Of a stretch of DNA of 64,000 nucleotides, positions 53,334 to 61,583 are shown piece after piece (within the stretch, counting starts at the first letter, position 1; the number at the start of each line of letters is the position of its first letter). Origin of the DNA: Streptosporangiales bacterium. Lineage in GTDB: Bacteria > Actinomycetota > Actinomycetes > Streptosporangiales > WHST01. The position numbers were made by a program, and so were the translations under genes. The stretch spans positions 1 to 64,000 of the forward strand of contig WHTA01000005.1 in the NCBI GenBank assembly GCA_009379825.1. Direction: 5' to 3'. The notes beneath the pieces were generated by a model. That model did not search any database and was not told the origin of the DNA. It saw only the letters and a program-made list of their open reading frames with translations.

Positions 53334-53564
53334 TCAGCCACCTTCCTCTTGCAGCCGTTGGCGGAGCATCTCCTTGCCCTGGGCGCCAGCCTTCCTGTTG
53401 TTGTGCTGGATCTTCCGGAACCACTCGGCGAGCTCGGCGTCGTTCTGTTGCTCCGCGTCGGCGATGTACGTCTCCATCCGCCACACGTTGTGCAGGGAAT
53501 CCTGGACAGCGGAGAACAGGTTGTAGTTCTTGTCCTTCACCGGGCTGCTCGGCTTGTCCGCCAT
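53334..53564 (-). CDS. Small helical protein of the stress island
   Basis: 76 residues from ATG 53564 (MADKPSSPVKDKNYNLF). Mostly helical: LFSAVQDSLHNVWRMETYIADAEQ, then NDAELAEWFRKIQHNNRKAG. This pattern matches a conserved ~75-residue actinobacterial family without known function, often near general-stress genes. GGAGGAGG precedes the start. A GGGTAG (-10 like) lies upstream on its strand at 53617-53612 but the matching -35 is weak. Divergent from the membrane-protein operon. Confidence 0.75.
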   Translation of the reverse strand: MADKPSSPVKDKNYNLFSAVQDSLHNVWRMETYIADAEQQNDAELAEWFRKIQHNNRKAGAQGKEMLRQRLQEEGG

Positions 53565-53629
53565 CGGTCGCCTCCTCCGATACGTAGTGGTGTCTGCCTT
53601 GCACACGTCCTGCTACCCGCGCCGAGGTC

Positions 53630-53655
53630 GTTTACCCATCACCCGGGCTGGGTAG
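53630..53655 (+). promoter_or_regulatory. SigB/SigF-type promoter of the membrane protein-hydrolase operon
   Basis: GTTTAC (53630-53635), 14-base spacer, GGGTAG (53650-53655), against the SigB-family consensus GTTTAA-N12-14-GGGTAT (5 of 6 in each box). The first gene starts at 53687, 32 bases downstream, after AAAGGAGG. Confidence 0.65.
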
Positions 53656-53686
53656 CCGTGCCCCACCGAGCAAAGGAGGTCACGTC

Positions 53687-54127
53687 GTGGAACCGGCCGC
53701 ATTGATCTTCCTCGCGACCGGCATCGTCGTGGTGGCCGTGGTCGGCTGGCTGATGATGTTGACCGGCCGCAGGTACGTCGGCGGCGCAGGGGGTGCGGGT
53801 AGCAACGTCGGTTCGGTCGCCGGGCTGTTGGCGGTGGTGTTCTTGTTGGTGACGCTCGGCATCACCGCGCTGATCACCGTGCTGCCTGTCGGCGACGGCG
53901 TGTCGGGATACCTGGTACGGCTCGGCATCCTGCTGGTCGTTCTCGGGTTGGTCTACGGCGTCTTCGTCGGTGCGCTCGCCCGGCGTCGCGAGGTCGCCAT
54001 CACCGAGGCCGCGCTGGCGGAGGCACAGGAGCAGGAGAAGCCACACGAGCCGCCCTCCAACCCCAGCGTGCCGACGCACTCACCGAGCTACCTCCCACCG
54101 AGCGGGCTGCCCGGCGACGGCACGTGA
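53687..54127 (+). CDS. Membrane protein, three-helix
   Basis: 146 residues from GTG 53687 with AAAGGAGG ahead. Membrane helices at about 5-24, 42-65 and 77-97, then a charged tail (LARRREVAITEAALAEAQEQ) and a Pro/Ser-rich end. A Gly-rich YVGGAGGAGSNVGS loop lies between helices 1 and 2. Family not recognised. First gene of a three-gene operon under a SigB-type promoter, so expected to be induced with the sigma factor encoded at 60486. Its stop overlaps the next start by 4 bases. Confidence 0.75.
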   Translation: MEPAALIFLATGIVVVAVVGWLMMLTGRRYVGGAGGAGSNVGSVAGLLAVVFLLVTLGITALITVLPVGDGVSGYLVRLGILLVVLGLVYGVFVGALARRREVAITEAALAEAQEQEKPHEPPSNPSVPTHSPSYLPPSGLPGDGT

Positions 54128-54948
54128 CCATGACCGGCACGCAGAGGGAGGCGACCGCCGAGGCAGCCGGTTCCCGCGGCCGGCGCTGGGCGACGGTCGC
54201 CACCCGGCGCTTCGGACGCCGCCTCGCGATCACGGACCTGACCGCCGCGGTCCACGCGAGGACCATGGGCGACGGCGCGGACGTCGTCATCGTCCCAGGG
54301 CTCGCGGTCTCCGCCTACCTGTACGAGACCCAGGAACGGCTGGCGGCCCTGGGCCGGGTGCACCTGTTGGAGCTACCGGGTGTCGCCGGCGGGCGCGACG
54401 TGCCCGGTACACCGACGCTGCGGGACGACGCGGCGGCCGTCACGGAGTGGTTGCGGACAAGACTTCGGCGGCCCGCCATCGTGGTCGGTCACTCGTACGG
54501 GACGCAAGTCGCCGTACGAACGGCGGCCGCCGACGACACGTTCGTCGCAGGTCTTGTCCTCGCCAGCCCCACCGTCGACCCGCGCTACCGGTCGCTGCGG
54601 CGGCTGTTGTGGGCCTGGCGTGCGGACGCCAGGACGCACCCCGAGGGGCTCGTCGAGGTCAACCGCCCCCAACAGCGACGGGCCGGTCTCGGCCGCGTCT
54701 GCGCGATGGGGGTATCGATGCTCGCCGACGCACCGGAGCGGTGGCTGGCGCAGGTCGCGGTGCCGCTGACGGTCATGGTGGGCAGCCGCGACGCGCTCGG
54801 CACCGAGGCCTGGGGACGGCGACTGACGGACCGACCGAACGGCAGGTACGTGCGCGTCGAAGGTGGTACGCACACGTTCCCGTTCGAGTGTCCCGAGGCG
54901 TTGGTGCGTACGGTTCGAGTCGACATGGGAAAGGACACAGAGCAATGA
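54124..54948 (+). CDS. Alpha/beta-fold hydrolase
   Basis: 274 residues. The nucleophile elbow GHSYGTQ (Ser ~126), the preceding DVVIVPGLAVSAYLYE oxyanion strand and the C-terminal GGTHTFPFE His complete the hydrolase triad; the acid is probably Asp in MVGSRDALG. ATG 54124 overlaps the membrane-protein stop. Serine hydrolase, cytosolic; substrate unknown. Co-transcribed with the unrecognised protein that follows (4-base overlap), which may modify the same compound. Confidence 0.87.
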   Translation: MTMTGTQREATAEAAGSRGRRWATVATRRFGRRLAITDLTAAVHARTMGDGADVVIVPGLAVSAYLYETQERLAALGRVHLLELPGVAGGRDVPGTPTLRDDAAAVTEWLRTRLRRPAIVVGHSYGTQVAVRTAAADDTFVAGLVLASPTVDPRYRSLRRLLWAWRADARTHPEGLVEVNRPQQRRAGLGRVCAMGVSMLADAPERWLAQVAVPLTVMVGSRDALGTEAWGRRLTDRPNGRYVRVEGGTHTFPFECPEALVRTVRVDMGKDTEQ

Positions 54949-56363
54949 GCACCCTGGCACCAGAACGCGCGGTGGCGAGTTTCGACTCGGCAAGCGCGTT
55001 CCTCCGAGTTACGGCGCACGCCCTGCGCGGCGAGAGCTTCCCCCACCTCGGGCGGGGCCGGCTGCGCGCGTTGCCGACGCGCTACTCCACGCTGCTTCCA
55101 CGTACCGTGCGCCGCACTGCGTACGGCGTGTTCGGCGGCGTGGACGGGATCCCCGCGCGCCGCCTCGGCGACGTCGACATGGAGACCGTTGCGCAGTGGG
55201 TGGTCGAGCACTACGGCGAGGACAGCTACCCCGGCGTGGTCATCGGCTCCCCGAACGGCGCTGCTGCGCATCTCTGCGCCGAGACCGGGATGCCGTTCCT
55301 CCCGCAGACGCTGCTGATCCCGGTGCGTTGGGAGGGCAACGACCCCGACCACGGGATCGAGGCGATGGAGCGCGGCAGGAGGATCGCCGGTCCGCTGCTC
55401 GAGAACAACCCGGGGATCGTGCTGCACCACATGCACGACGGCAACCAGGACCGGCTGATGATCCAGCACATGACGTACTTCCGGCTGAAGTGGCGCCAAC
55501 TGCCTGCGGCCTACGAGCGCTTCCTCGCGGAGCGCCTCGCACCTGAGGCGCCGATCATCTTCCTCGCCGACGACTCCACCTGGCCGACGACCAGGATCGA
55601 CGATCGCCACTTCTTCCAGGCAGGCGCGCGCGGCGGACTCAACGCCAGCGAGTACACCGAAGGCTCCCCGCGGGTCGCGAGCTACTTGCAGGAGCACGGT
55701 TCTGCGCACACCCAGTTCCAGTCACCGAAGCCGGATGGCGTGAGCGCGGAGGCCGAATGGGGGTTCGACGCCAGGATCGCGGACGACATCAGCTCACGGG
55801 CCAGCGAGCTGTCGCATCCGGTGGTCACCATGCACGTACCGGAACCGCAGGCACTGTCGGGACCCACCGCACGCCTGCTGCGGCAACGGTTCAGGGACGC
55901 AGGCGCCGACGGCGACCGGCTCGTCGTCGAGTCGTTCCTCATGGTCGACCCGGTAGAGGTACGCAGGAGCGGTTCTGTGCCGTTCTGGAGCTACTTCCCC
56001 GTCGAGGAGTCACTGACCCACTGCGCGGAGCACGTCGAGCGCGCTGCTCGCGCCGGCGACCCGTACCGGGACGTCGACGTCCTGCTGTTCCCCCACGGGG
56101 TCGCGTCGGTCGGCGCGACCAGCCCGAAGGACTGGGCGGAGCGGCTACGCGACCACATCAGCGGCAAGGTGCGGTTCGTCTCCGGCACTCCAGAACGTTG
56201 GCCTGCGCACTTCGACGCGCTGGCGAAGTACGGCACTGCGCTGGGCCAGCTCGCCGACCAACCACAACCCGGCGAGCGGCTGCCGGTGGAACAGATGCTG
56301 GAGCGGGTCGCCGGTGACGCCGTCCGCCTCGACTCCCTGCCGGAGCGCTTCGCGAGGCGGTGA
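54945..56363 (+). CDS. Unrecognised conserved-looking protein of the stress operon
   Basis: 472 residues. I do not recognise it. Visible are a Ser/Ala N-terminal helix, SYPGVVIGSPNGAAAHLCAE (an active-site-like Gly/Ser loop near 103-118), ETGMPFLPQTLLIPVRWEG, HHMHDGNQDRLMIQHMTYFR (His-rich, possible metal site), FLADDSTWPTTRIDDRHFFQ and a C-terminal half with VDVLLFPHGVASVGATSP. No signal peptide or membrane helix. Intact and codon-typical. Its start overlaps the hydrolase stop (ATGA) and it converges with the baeRF2 gene 9 bases away. The His and Asp clusters suggest an enzyme, but nothing more can be said. Confidence 0.75.
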   Translation: MSTLAPERAVASFDSASAFLRVTAHALRGESFPHLGRGRLRALPTRYSTLLPRTVRRTAYGVFGGVDGIPARRLGDVDMETVAQWVVEHYGEDSYPGVVIGSPNGAAAHLCAETGMPFLPQTLLIPVRWEGNDPDHGIEAMERGRRIAGPLLENNPGIVLHHMHDGNQDRLMIQHMTYFRLKWRQLPAAYERFLAERLAPEAPIIFLADDSTWPTTRIDDRHFFQAGARGGLNASEYTEGSPRVASYLQEHGSAHTQFQSPKPDGVSAEAEWGFDARIADDISSRASELSHPVVTMHVPEPQALSGPTARLLRQRFRDAGADGDRLVVESFLMVDPVEVRRSGSVPFWSYFPVEESLTHCAEHVERAARAGDPYRDVDVLLFPHGVASVGATSPKDWAERLRDHISGKVRFVSGTPERWPAHFDALAKYGTALGQLADQPQPGERLPVEQMLERVAGDAVRLDSLPERFARR

Positions 56364-56372
56364 CCCGCCCGG

Positions 56373-57500
56373 TTACCCGTGCGCCTGTGCCGGGTCGTGC
56401 GAGTAACGCAGCAGGGCCGCCACACCGTCGCGATGGCCGATGCTTCCCGGTTCCACGAACGCCAGGTCGGCATCGGTCGTCGCCGCGGCACCGACGAGCG
56501 CGGCGGTAGCCGGCACCTCGACCTGGTCGGTCGCTCCCATCTCGGCGAGCGCGGCGGCGTCGCGGGCGAGCAGGTGGATATCGTCGCCCATCCACAGTGC
56601 CGGCAACCGCTCGACGGCGCCGTCGTCCTCCAGGAGCACCGTGTCGACCTGGGCCTTGCGCAGACAGCCGACCGTCGCGTCCAGGCCGGCGGCGGCGCGT
56701 TCGCCCTGTCCGAGCTGTTCGCGGAACGCCTCGAGCCGACCGGCATCGTCGGCGGCCGCCCGTGCGGCGAGCACCTCGTCCACCTCCTCGTCGACGGGGC
56801 GTGCGCCGCGGTGCCGGCTGCCGACGTCGAGCTCGACGAGCAGCTCCTGCACGCCGGGCGGTGCCACGGCATGGAAGTTCGCCTTCGCCTGCGGGTCGCC
56901 GGCGAGCACGACCACCTCGGCGGCGACGGTCTTGACCAGCTCGGCGACGCGGTCGACGACGACCTTCGCGTTGTGCTGTGTCACGTTCTCGACCCGCTGG
57001 TGGATCCTGCGGTGTGACCAGCCGCCGCCCCGCACCTTGTGCAGCGGATGCGTGTCTCCTTCGACCGCGGTGTCCACCACGTCCGACCGGCCGCGGATCT
57101 GGATGTCGGCGCCCGCCGCATCGACGTTGACGACGAGACACGGCAGCTGCGTTCGCATGGAACGCAGGAGCGGCAACACCTCCGGCAGCTTGCCCCAGGT
57201 CGCCGTACTGGTACCGGGATGCGCGTGGAAGTACTCGTCGAGCAGCAGCTCGCCACCGGCTGCGACGGCGACCTGGCCTTGCGCACCCCCCTCCGCCGGC
57301 GGGGTCGCCACGGCGCAGTCCAGTGCGCGCAGCGTGTCCTCGTCCGCGCCCGCGGCACGCAGCTCCGACCGGACGCCCCGCCAGCGCAGGCGCACCGCAT
57401 GCTCAGCGTCGCCGGCCTCGCGGCCCGCTTCCAGCGTGACGCTGGCGAACGGCCCGCGAACCGAGTACAGCGGCTTGAGGAAGTCGAGATCCAACGTCAC
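56373..57500 (-). CDS. baeRF2-domain protein (Rv2629-like, eRF1-related)
   Basis: 375 residues from GTG 57500 (MTLDLDFLKPLYSVRGPFAS). The bacterial/archaeal eRF1-related family 2 is recognised by FASVTLEAGREAGDAEHAVRLRWR, LPCLVVNVDAAGADI, KVRGGGWSHRRIHQRVENVTQHNA and VVVLAGDPQAKANF, then LRKAQVDTVLLEDD. Mycobacterial Rv2629 is a dormancy-regulon member; ribosome rescue or peptide release is proposed for the family but not proven. Last gene of the minus-strand stress operon, overlapping the small gene before it by 4 bases. Confidence 0.88.
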   Translation of the reverse strand: MTLDLDFLKPLYSVRGPFASVTLEAGREAGDAEHAVRLRWRGVRSELRAAGADEDTLRALDCAVATPPAEGGAQGQVAVAAGGELLLDEYFHAHPGTSTATWGKLPEVLPLLRSMRTQLPCLVVNVDAAGADIQIRGRSDVVDTAVEGDTHPLHKVRGGGWSHRRIHQRVENVTQHNAKVVVDRVAELVKTVAAEVVVLAGDPQAKANFHAVAPPGVQELLVELDVGSRHRGARPVDEEVDEVLAARAAADDAGRLEAFREQLGQGERAAAGLDATVGCLRKAQVDTVLLEDDGAVERLPALWMGDDIHLLARDAAALAEMGATDQVEVPATAALVGAAATTDADLAFVEPGSIGHRDGVAALLRYSHDPAQAHG

Positions 57501-57751
57501 GGCCGCACCTCCGGTTTCTTGCGGGCCAGCTGGTCGGGTTCGGCCGGATCCTCCCCTGCGATCCGGCCGACGAACGTGCCGCTGCCGCCGGTGCTCGTCG
57601 TGGTGCCGGCGGCACGCGGGCGGTCGCCGGTGACCCGGCTCAGCGCTTGGTGCCGGTCGGCTGCCACGTCGGCCTCGGTGCCGCGCCGTACAACCAGGCG
57701 GTCGCGCAGCGCCGCGAGACGGCGCGCCAACCTCGTCAGGAGTCCACTCAT
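57497..57751 (-). CDS. Small hypothetical protein in the stress operon
   Basis: 84 residues from ATG 57751. Basic N-terminal helix (GLLTRLARRLAALRDRLVVRRG), then a disordered Thr/Gly/Pro segment (AGTTTSTGGSGTFVGRI) and a charged end (LARKKPEVRP). No family recognised. Lies 9 bases after the DUF3140 gene and overlaps the baeRF2 start (GTGA), so it is translated with them. May be a partner peptide of baeRF2. Confidence 0.6.
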   Translation of the reverse strand: MSGLLTRLARRLAALRDRLVVRRGTEADVAADRHQALSRVTGDRPRAAGTTTSTGGSGTFVGRIAGEDPAEPDQLARKKPEVRP

Positions 57752-57760
57752 GCCGCTGCC

Positions 57761-58096
57761 CTACCCCGCCTTGATCGGGTCGTGTCCGACGTTCATCAAG
57801 CGGTACTTGCGGCGCTCGTCGGAGATCAGCTCGCCGATCGACTGGCCCTCGGTCTCGTCCTCGACGATGGCGATGACCCGCCACATGGTGTCGACGTCGT
57901 CAGTGGTGAGATCCATCCGCCGCTTGCGCAGGATCTCGAGCACCGCCTCGCCTAGCGGTGGTGCCTTGCCGGCCGGGTCGGCGACGAGCTCCTTGCGCTC
58001 ACCCAACCAGTCCGTCAGTTCCCGCGAGGTCATGTTGACGACCTCGTGGAAGCGTTCCCATACCTCGTCGACGGGTACTTCCGTGTCGCGCTTCAC
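57761..58096 (-). CDS. DUF3140 family protein
   Basis: 111 residues from GTG 58096 (VKRDTEVPVDEVWERFHEVVNM) with GGAGGG upstream. VNMTSRELTDWLG and the C-terminal SDERRKYRLMNVGHDPIKAG are DUF3140 features; the middle has GEAVLEILRKRRMDLTTDDV. All-helical and probably DNA- or protein-binding; function unknown. Fifteen or fewer bases separate it from its neighbours on both sides. Confidence 0.85.
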   Translation of the reverse strand: MKRDTEVPVDEVWERFHEVVNMTSRELTDWLGERKELVADPAGKAPPLGEAVLEILRKRRMDLTTDDVDTMWRVIAIVEDETEGQSIGELISDERRKYRLMNVGHDPIKAG

Positions 58097-58107
58097 GATC
58101 CCTCCAG

Positions 58108-58515
58108 CTACGGCCGTTGCTCCTGCCCGCCACCGAGCGCCGACCAGACGTCCTGCATCGTCCTGAACACCACGCCGGCCGGCAGCTCGTACAGCTGCGC
58201 GACGATCTCGTCGGGCGCGTTGTTGGCCGTCGCGCTCTGCAGCACGCCGGCCCGGTCCGTCGGGAAGACCGACGGCTCGAGGTGCCTGGCCATCTCCGTG
58301 CGCGGCTCCACCTCGTCCGGGTCGAGGCCCGGCGGTGTGGCACCCCGGTACGTACCGCCGGGAGCGCCGGGCGGTTCCGGCTCGTCGTCGGCGGGAGCTT
58401 CCGGCTGCCGCCACTCCTCGCTGTGCGGCTGCACGCCGGAGCGCTCCAACGGCTCGGTCTCGTGCTTGAGCTCCTCGTCGAGCCGTTGGCCGTGCCTGTC
58501 GCTGCCACGTTGCAC
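58108..58515 (-). CDS. DUF2795-like protein
   Basis: 135 residues from GTG 58515 with GAGGAGG ahead. The N-terminal ~70 residues are charged and disordered (EELKHETEPLERSGVQPH, DEPEPPGAPGG). The C-terminal ~55 residues (ARHLEPSVFPTDRAGVLQSA and APDEIVAQLYELPAGVVFRT) match DUF2795, a small helical domain common in actinobacterial stress loci. Second gene of the operon, 21 bases after the poxB-like gene. Confidence 0.78.
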   Translation of the reverse strand: MQRGSDRHGQRLDEELKHETEPLERSGVQPHSEEWRQPEAPADDEPEPPGAPGGTYRGATPPGLDPDEVEPRTEMARHLEPSVFPTDRAGVLQSATANNAPDEIVAQLYELPAGVVFRTMQDVWSALGGGQEQRP

Positions 58516-58536
58516 GTCGCCACCTCCTCTGGACGG

Positions 58537-60333
58537 CTACGAGCGGGACCTCGGCCCGGCGAGGACCTCTTGCAGCTTTGCCTTCACGCCTTCCTTCAGC
58601 ACGCCCCATCGGTCGCTGTCGCCGCGGACGATGGACTCCAGTGCGTTCTCCATCTGCTCCCAGGTGGCGTGCGGCGGGATCGGCGGCACCGCTGGGTCGG
58701 TCACGAACTCGAGCAGACACGGCCGGTCGGCGGCCAACGCCTGCTCCCAAGCGGTCTGCACACCGCCGGGTTCCTCGACCTTTATGCCGCGCAGGCCGAG
58801 CACCCGGGCGTACTCGGCGTACGGGAAGTCGGGAATCTGTTGCGACGGCAGAAACTGCGGCGCACCGCCCATCGCCCGCAGCTCCCAGGTGACCTGGTTG
58901 AGATCCTGGTTGTTCAGCACGCAGACGACGAGCCTCGGGTCGTCCCATTCGGTCCAGAACTTGCCGACACTGATCAGTTCGCTGATGCCGTTCATCTGCA
59001 TGGCGCCGTCGCCCACCAACGCGACGGCAGGCCGGTCCGGGTGCACGAACTTGGCACCCACGGCGTACGGCAGCCCCGGGCACATGGTGGCGAGGTTGCC
59101 GGACAGCGACCCGCGCATCTGGCCCCCGAACTTCAGGTGACGCGCGTACCAGTTCGCGACCGAACCCGAGTCGGCCGTGACGATCGCGTCGGACGGCAGC
59201 ATCGGGGACAGCTCGTGGAACACGAGCTCGGGGTTGATCGGGTCGGCGGAGACGCCTGCGCGGCGTTCCATCACCTCCCACCAGCGGGCGACGTCCCTCT
59301 CGATCCGTTCCCGCCACGACCTGTCCTGCTTCTTCTCGAGCAGCGGCAGCAGGCCGGCGAGCGTCGAACGCGCGTCGCCGACGAGGTTCACCTCGTACGG
59401 GTACCGCATGCCGACGAGCGTGGGATCGCGCTCGATCTGCACGCCGCGCGCTCCGTCGAGATCCGGCAGGAACTGGGTGTAGGGGAAACTCGAGCCGACG
59501 GTCAGCAAGGTGTCGCAGTCGCGCATCATCTCGTAGCTCGGCCGGGTGCCGAGCAGGCCGATGGCACCCGTGACGTACGGCAGGTCGTCGGACAGCACGT
59601 CCTTGCCGAGTAGTGCCTTGGCGACCCCGGCGCCGAGCACGTCGGCCACCCGTTCGACCTCACGCGCGGCGTCCGCGGCGCCCTGCCCGATGAGCATTGC
59701 GACCCGCTCGCCGGCGTTGAGGATGTCCGCAGCTCGCTGCAGGTCGTCGTCCGCCGGCCTGGCGGCCGGCTGCGACATGCCAAGGCTCGACGGCACCATC
59801 ATGAACTCGTGCGTCGGCGGCGAGTAGTCGAGTTCCTGCACGTCTTCAGGAATGATGACGGCCGTCACCGTCTGCCGGGCGAGCGACGTCCGGATCGCGC
59901 GATCCACGACGTTGGGCAGCTGTTCCGGCACGGTGACCATCTGCACGTAGTCGCTGGCGACGTCCTTGTACAACGACAGCAGGTCGACCTCCTGCTGATA
60001 GCTGCCGCCGATCGCGCTGCGGTGGGTCTGGCCGACGATCGCCAGCACGGGAGTGTGGTCCAGCTTCGCGTCGTAGAGGCCGTTGAGCAGATGGATCGCG
60101 CCGGGACCGGACGTCGCGGCGCACACCCCGAGACGCCGGGAGAACTTCGCGTAACCCGTTGCCTCGAAGGCCGACAGCTCTTCGTGCCTGGACTGCACGA
60201 AGCGTGGCGAGTCACCCGCGCGTCCCCAGGCGGCGAGCAACGCGTTGATCCCGTCACCCGGGTACCCGAAGACGTGTTCGACTCCCCACTCCCGGAGTCG
60301 TTCGAGCAGGTAGTCGGCGACGGTATGCGGCAT
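58537..60333 (-). CDS. Thiamine-pyrophosphate enzyme, PoxB-like pyruvate oxidase/dehydrogenase
   Basis: 598 residues from ATG 60333 (MPHTVADYLLERLREWGVEH). TPP N-terminal domain with the catalytic Glu in SRHEELSAFEATGYA, the FAD-type middle domain (LIGQGAADAAREVERVAD), and the TPP C-domain with VGDGAMQMNGISEL and NNQDLN (the GDG-N25-30-NN Mg/TPP motif). PoxB proteins decarboxylate pyruvate to acetate and CO2 at the membrane in stationary or stressed cells. First gene of a five-gene operon under a SigB-type promoter (60377-60401) divergent from the sigma gene. Confidence 0.9.
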   Translation of the reverse strand: MPHTVADYLLERLREWGVEHVFGYPGDGINALLAAWGRAGDSPRFVQSRHEELSAFEATGYAKFSRRLGVCAATSGPGAIHLLNGLYDAKLDHTPVLAIVGQTHRSAIGGSYQQEVDLLSLYKDVASDYVQMVTVPEQLPNVVDRAIRTSLARQTVTAVIIPEDVQELDYSPPTHEFMMVPSSLGMSQPAARPADDDLQRAADILNAGERVAMLIGQGAADAAREVERVADVLGAGVAKALLGKDVLSDDLPYVTGAIGLLGTRPSYEMMRDCDTLLTVGSSFPYTQFLPDLDGARGVQIERDPTLVGMRYPYEVNLVGDARSTLAGLLPLLEKKQDRSWRERIERDVARWWEVMERRAGVSADPINPELVFHELSPMLPSDAIVTADSGSVANWYARHLKFGGQMRGSLSGNLATMCPGLPYAVGAKFVHPDRPAVALVGDGAMQMNGISELISVGKFWTEWDDPRLVVCVLNNQDLNQVTWELRAMGGAPQFLPSQQIPDFPYAEYARVLGLRGIKVEEPGGVQTAWEQALAADRPCLLEFVTDPAVPPIPPHATWEQMENALESIVRGDSDRWGVLKEGVKAKLQEVLAGPRSRS

Positions 60334-60376
60334 CTTCGCTCCCGCGATACGTATGGCGGCAGGGTCGCTAGCTGAG

Positions 60377-60401
60377 CTACCCACGCGATCCGGGACGAAA
60401 C
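60377..60401 (-). promoter_or_regulatory. SigB/SigF-type promoter of the poxB-like operon
   Basis: On the minus strand GTTTCG (60401-60396), 13-base spacer, GGGTAG (60382-60377), a good match to GTTTAA-N12-14-GGGTAT. The poxB-like start is 43 bases further along. Confidence 0.65.
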
Positions 60402-60417
60402 GGGGTCTCCAGTTCCG

Positions 60418-60441
60418 GTTGAACGATGTACGGTGGGGAAT
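60418..60441 (+). promoter_or_regulatory. SigB/SigF-type promoter of the sigma gene itself
   Basis: GTTGAA (60418-60423), 12-base spacer, GGGAAT (60436-60441): five of six in each box of the SigB consensus. It lies 44 bases before ATG 60486 and suggests positive autoregulation. Confidence 0.6.
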
Positions 60442-60485
60442 AAGACGTACGTCGATTACGCAGTCGTTGGTTTGGACTGATAGCG

Positions 60486-61247
60486 ATGACGACGTCAACC
60501 GACATGCAATGCACTGATGCGGAGCTCTTCGGACAGCTGGCTTCCGCCGCCGACGAAGGAGCCAAGGAACGCGCTCGCGAAGTAATGGTGGAGCGGTACA
60601 GCTGGCTGGTGCGCTGGGCGGTGAACAGATACACCGGCCGCGGCGAGCAGACCGAGGAGCTCGACCAGGTCGGCTATCTGGGCCTGATGGAAGCCATCCA
60701 AAGGTTCGACGCCGGACGCGGGGTCGACTTCGTCACCTTCGCCCGGCCGACCGTGCTCGGCGAGATCCGCCGCCACTTCAGGGACAGCCGCCGCTGGGTA
60801 CGGTTGCCGCGCCGGATCCAAGAGCTGAAGATGCAGATCAAGGAAGCCTCGGAGCAGCTCTGCCAGGAGAGGGGGCACCAGCCCTCCGCGGCGGAACTGG
60901 CCGCGCACCTGGAGACGAGCGAGCGGGCGGTCGAGGAGGCGCTGGCGACCGACGACACGTTCTCGCCGCTCTCCCTCGACGCGCCCGTCAGCGACGAGGA
61001 GGAGGCCGCGACCTATCTGGACACGCTCAGCGACGACGACCAGGACCTGGAGAGCGTCGTGGACACCGAGTCACTGTGGCCACTTGTCGAGCGGCTGCCG
61101 GAGCGCGAGCAGGAGATGGTGCTGCTGCGCTTCTACGGGAACAAGACCCAAAGCGACATCGCCGATCAGCTCGGCATCTCACAGATGCACGTGTCGCGCC
61201 TGCTCAACCAGACGCTCAGGTCGCTGCGCGAGGAGCTGGTCGCGTGA
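60486..61247 (+). CDS. SigB/SigF/SigG-family RNA polymerase sigma factor
   Basis: 253 residues with regions 2, 3 and 4. Region 2: LVRWAVNRYTGRGEQTEELDQVGYLG and FDAGRGVDFVTFARPTVLGEIRRHFR (2.3-2.4); region 3: ELKMQIKEASEQLCQERGHQPSAAEL; region 4.2: NKTQSDIADQLGISQMHVSRLL. Length and QVGYLGLMEAI place it with SigF-like stress factors. No anti-sigma or anti-anti-sigma gene is adjacent, unlike typical rsbW/rsbV-sigB loci, so its control must be encoded elsewhere. Likely drives the two flanking operons whose promoters match its expected consensus. Confidence 0.92.
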   Translation: MTTSTDMQCTDAELFGQLASAADEGAKERAREVMVERYSWLVRWAVNRYTGRGEQTEELDQVGYLGLMEAIQRFDAGRGVDFVTFARPTVLGEIRRHFRDSRRWVRLPRRIQELKMQIKEASEQLCQERGHQPSAAELAAHLETSERAVEEALATDDTFSPLSLDAPVSDEEEAATYLDTLSDDDQDLESVVDTESLWPLVERLPEREQEMVLLRFYGNKTQSDIADQLGISQMHVSRLLNQTLRSLREELVA

Positions 61248-61266
61248 GGCGCCTGCGCTGCACCGG

Positions 61267-61491
61267 TCAACAGCGTTTGAGCTCGGAGTTCTCGACCACG
61301 GCGGCCGCGGCGCTGATCAGGGCGCGCTGATCGTACCAATCCGTGTGATCGCTCTGCTCGATGGCGACCGACACCTCGTCACCATTCTTGATCTTCAGCA
61401 GGACAACGGCATCCGCTACCCGGTCATCGGCACCAAGGTCGGCGGAGACTCCCAGACTGTCGAGGATCTCGCCCAACGGCATGCGAGCCAT
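61267..61491 (-). CDS. Small hypothetical protein
   Basis: 74 residues from ATG 61491 (MARMPLGEILDSLGVSADLG) with GGAGGG ahead; ATG 61482 is possible. The middle (AVVLLKIKNGDEVSVAIEQSDHTDWYDQRALIS) is beta-rich and the protein ends SELKRC with a single C-terminal Cys. A family of similar small proteins occurs near actinobacterial sigma factors, but I do not assign a function. Convergent with the sigma gene, 19 bases apart, so antisense interference is possible. Confidence 0.65.
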   Translation of the reverse strand: MARMPLGEILDSLGVSADLGADDRVADAVVLLKIKNGDEVSVAIEQSDHTDWYDQRALISAAAAVVENSELKRC

Positions 61492-61583
61492 GACGGGCAC
61501 CCTCCTTTCGGTCCGCACGAGTGTCCCCTACCCTGCCAGGCCCACTCGATGCAGTCGCGACCCTTCCCACAGAGGAGGACGCC

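Noticed and set aside
53970-56363. 797-codon open frame extending the unrecognised protein upstream
   Set aside because: The upstream part is an out-of-frame shadow of the membrane-protein and hydrolase genes; the start at ATG 54945 overlaps the hydrolase stop and fits the operon.
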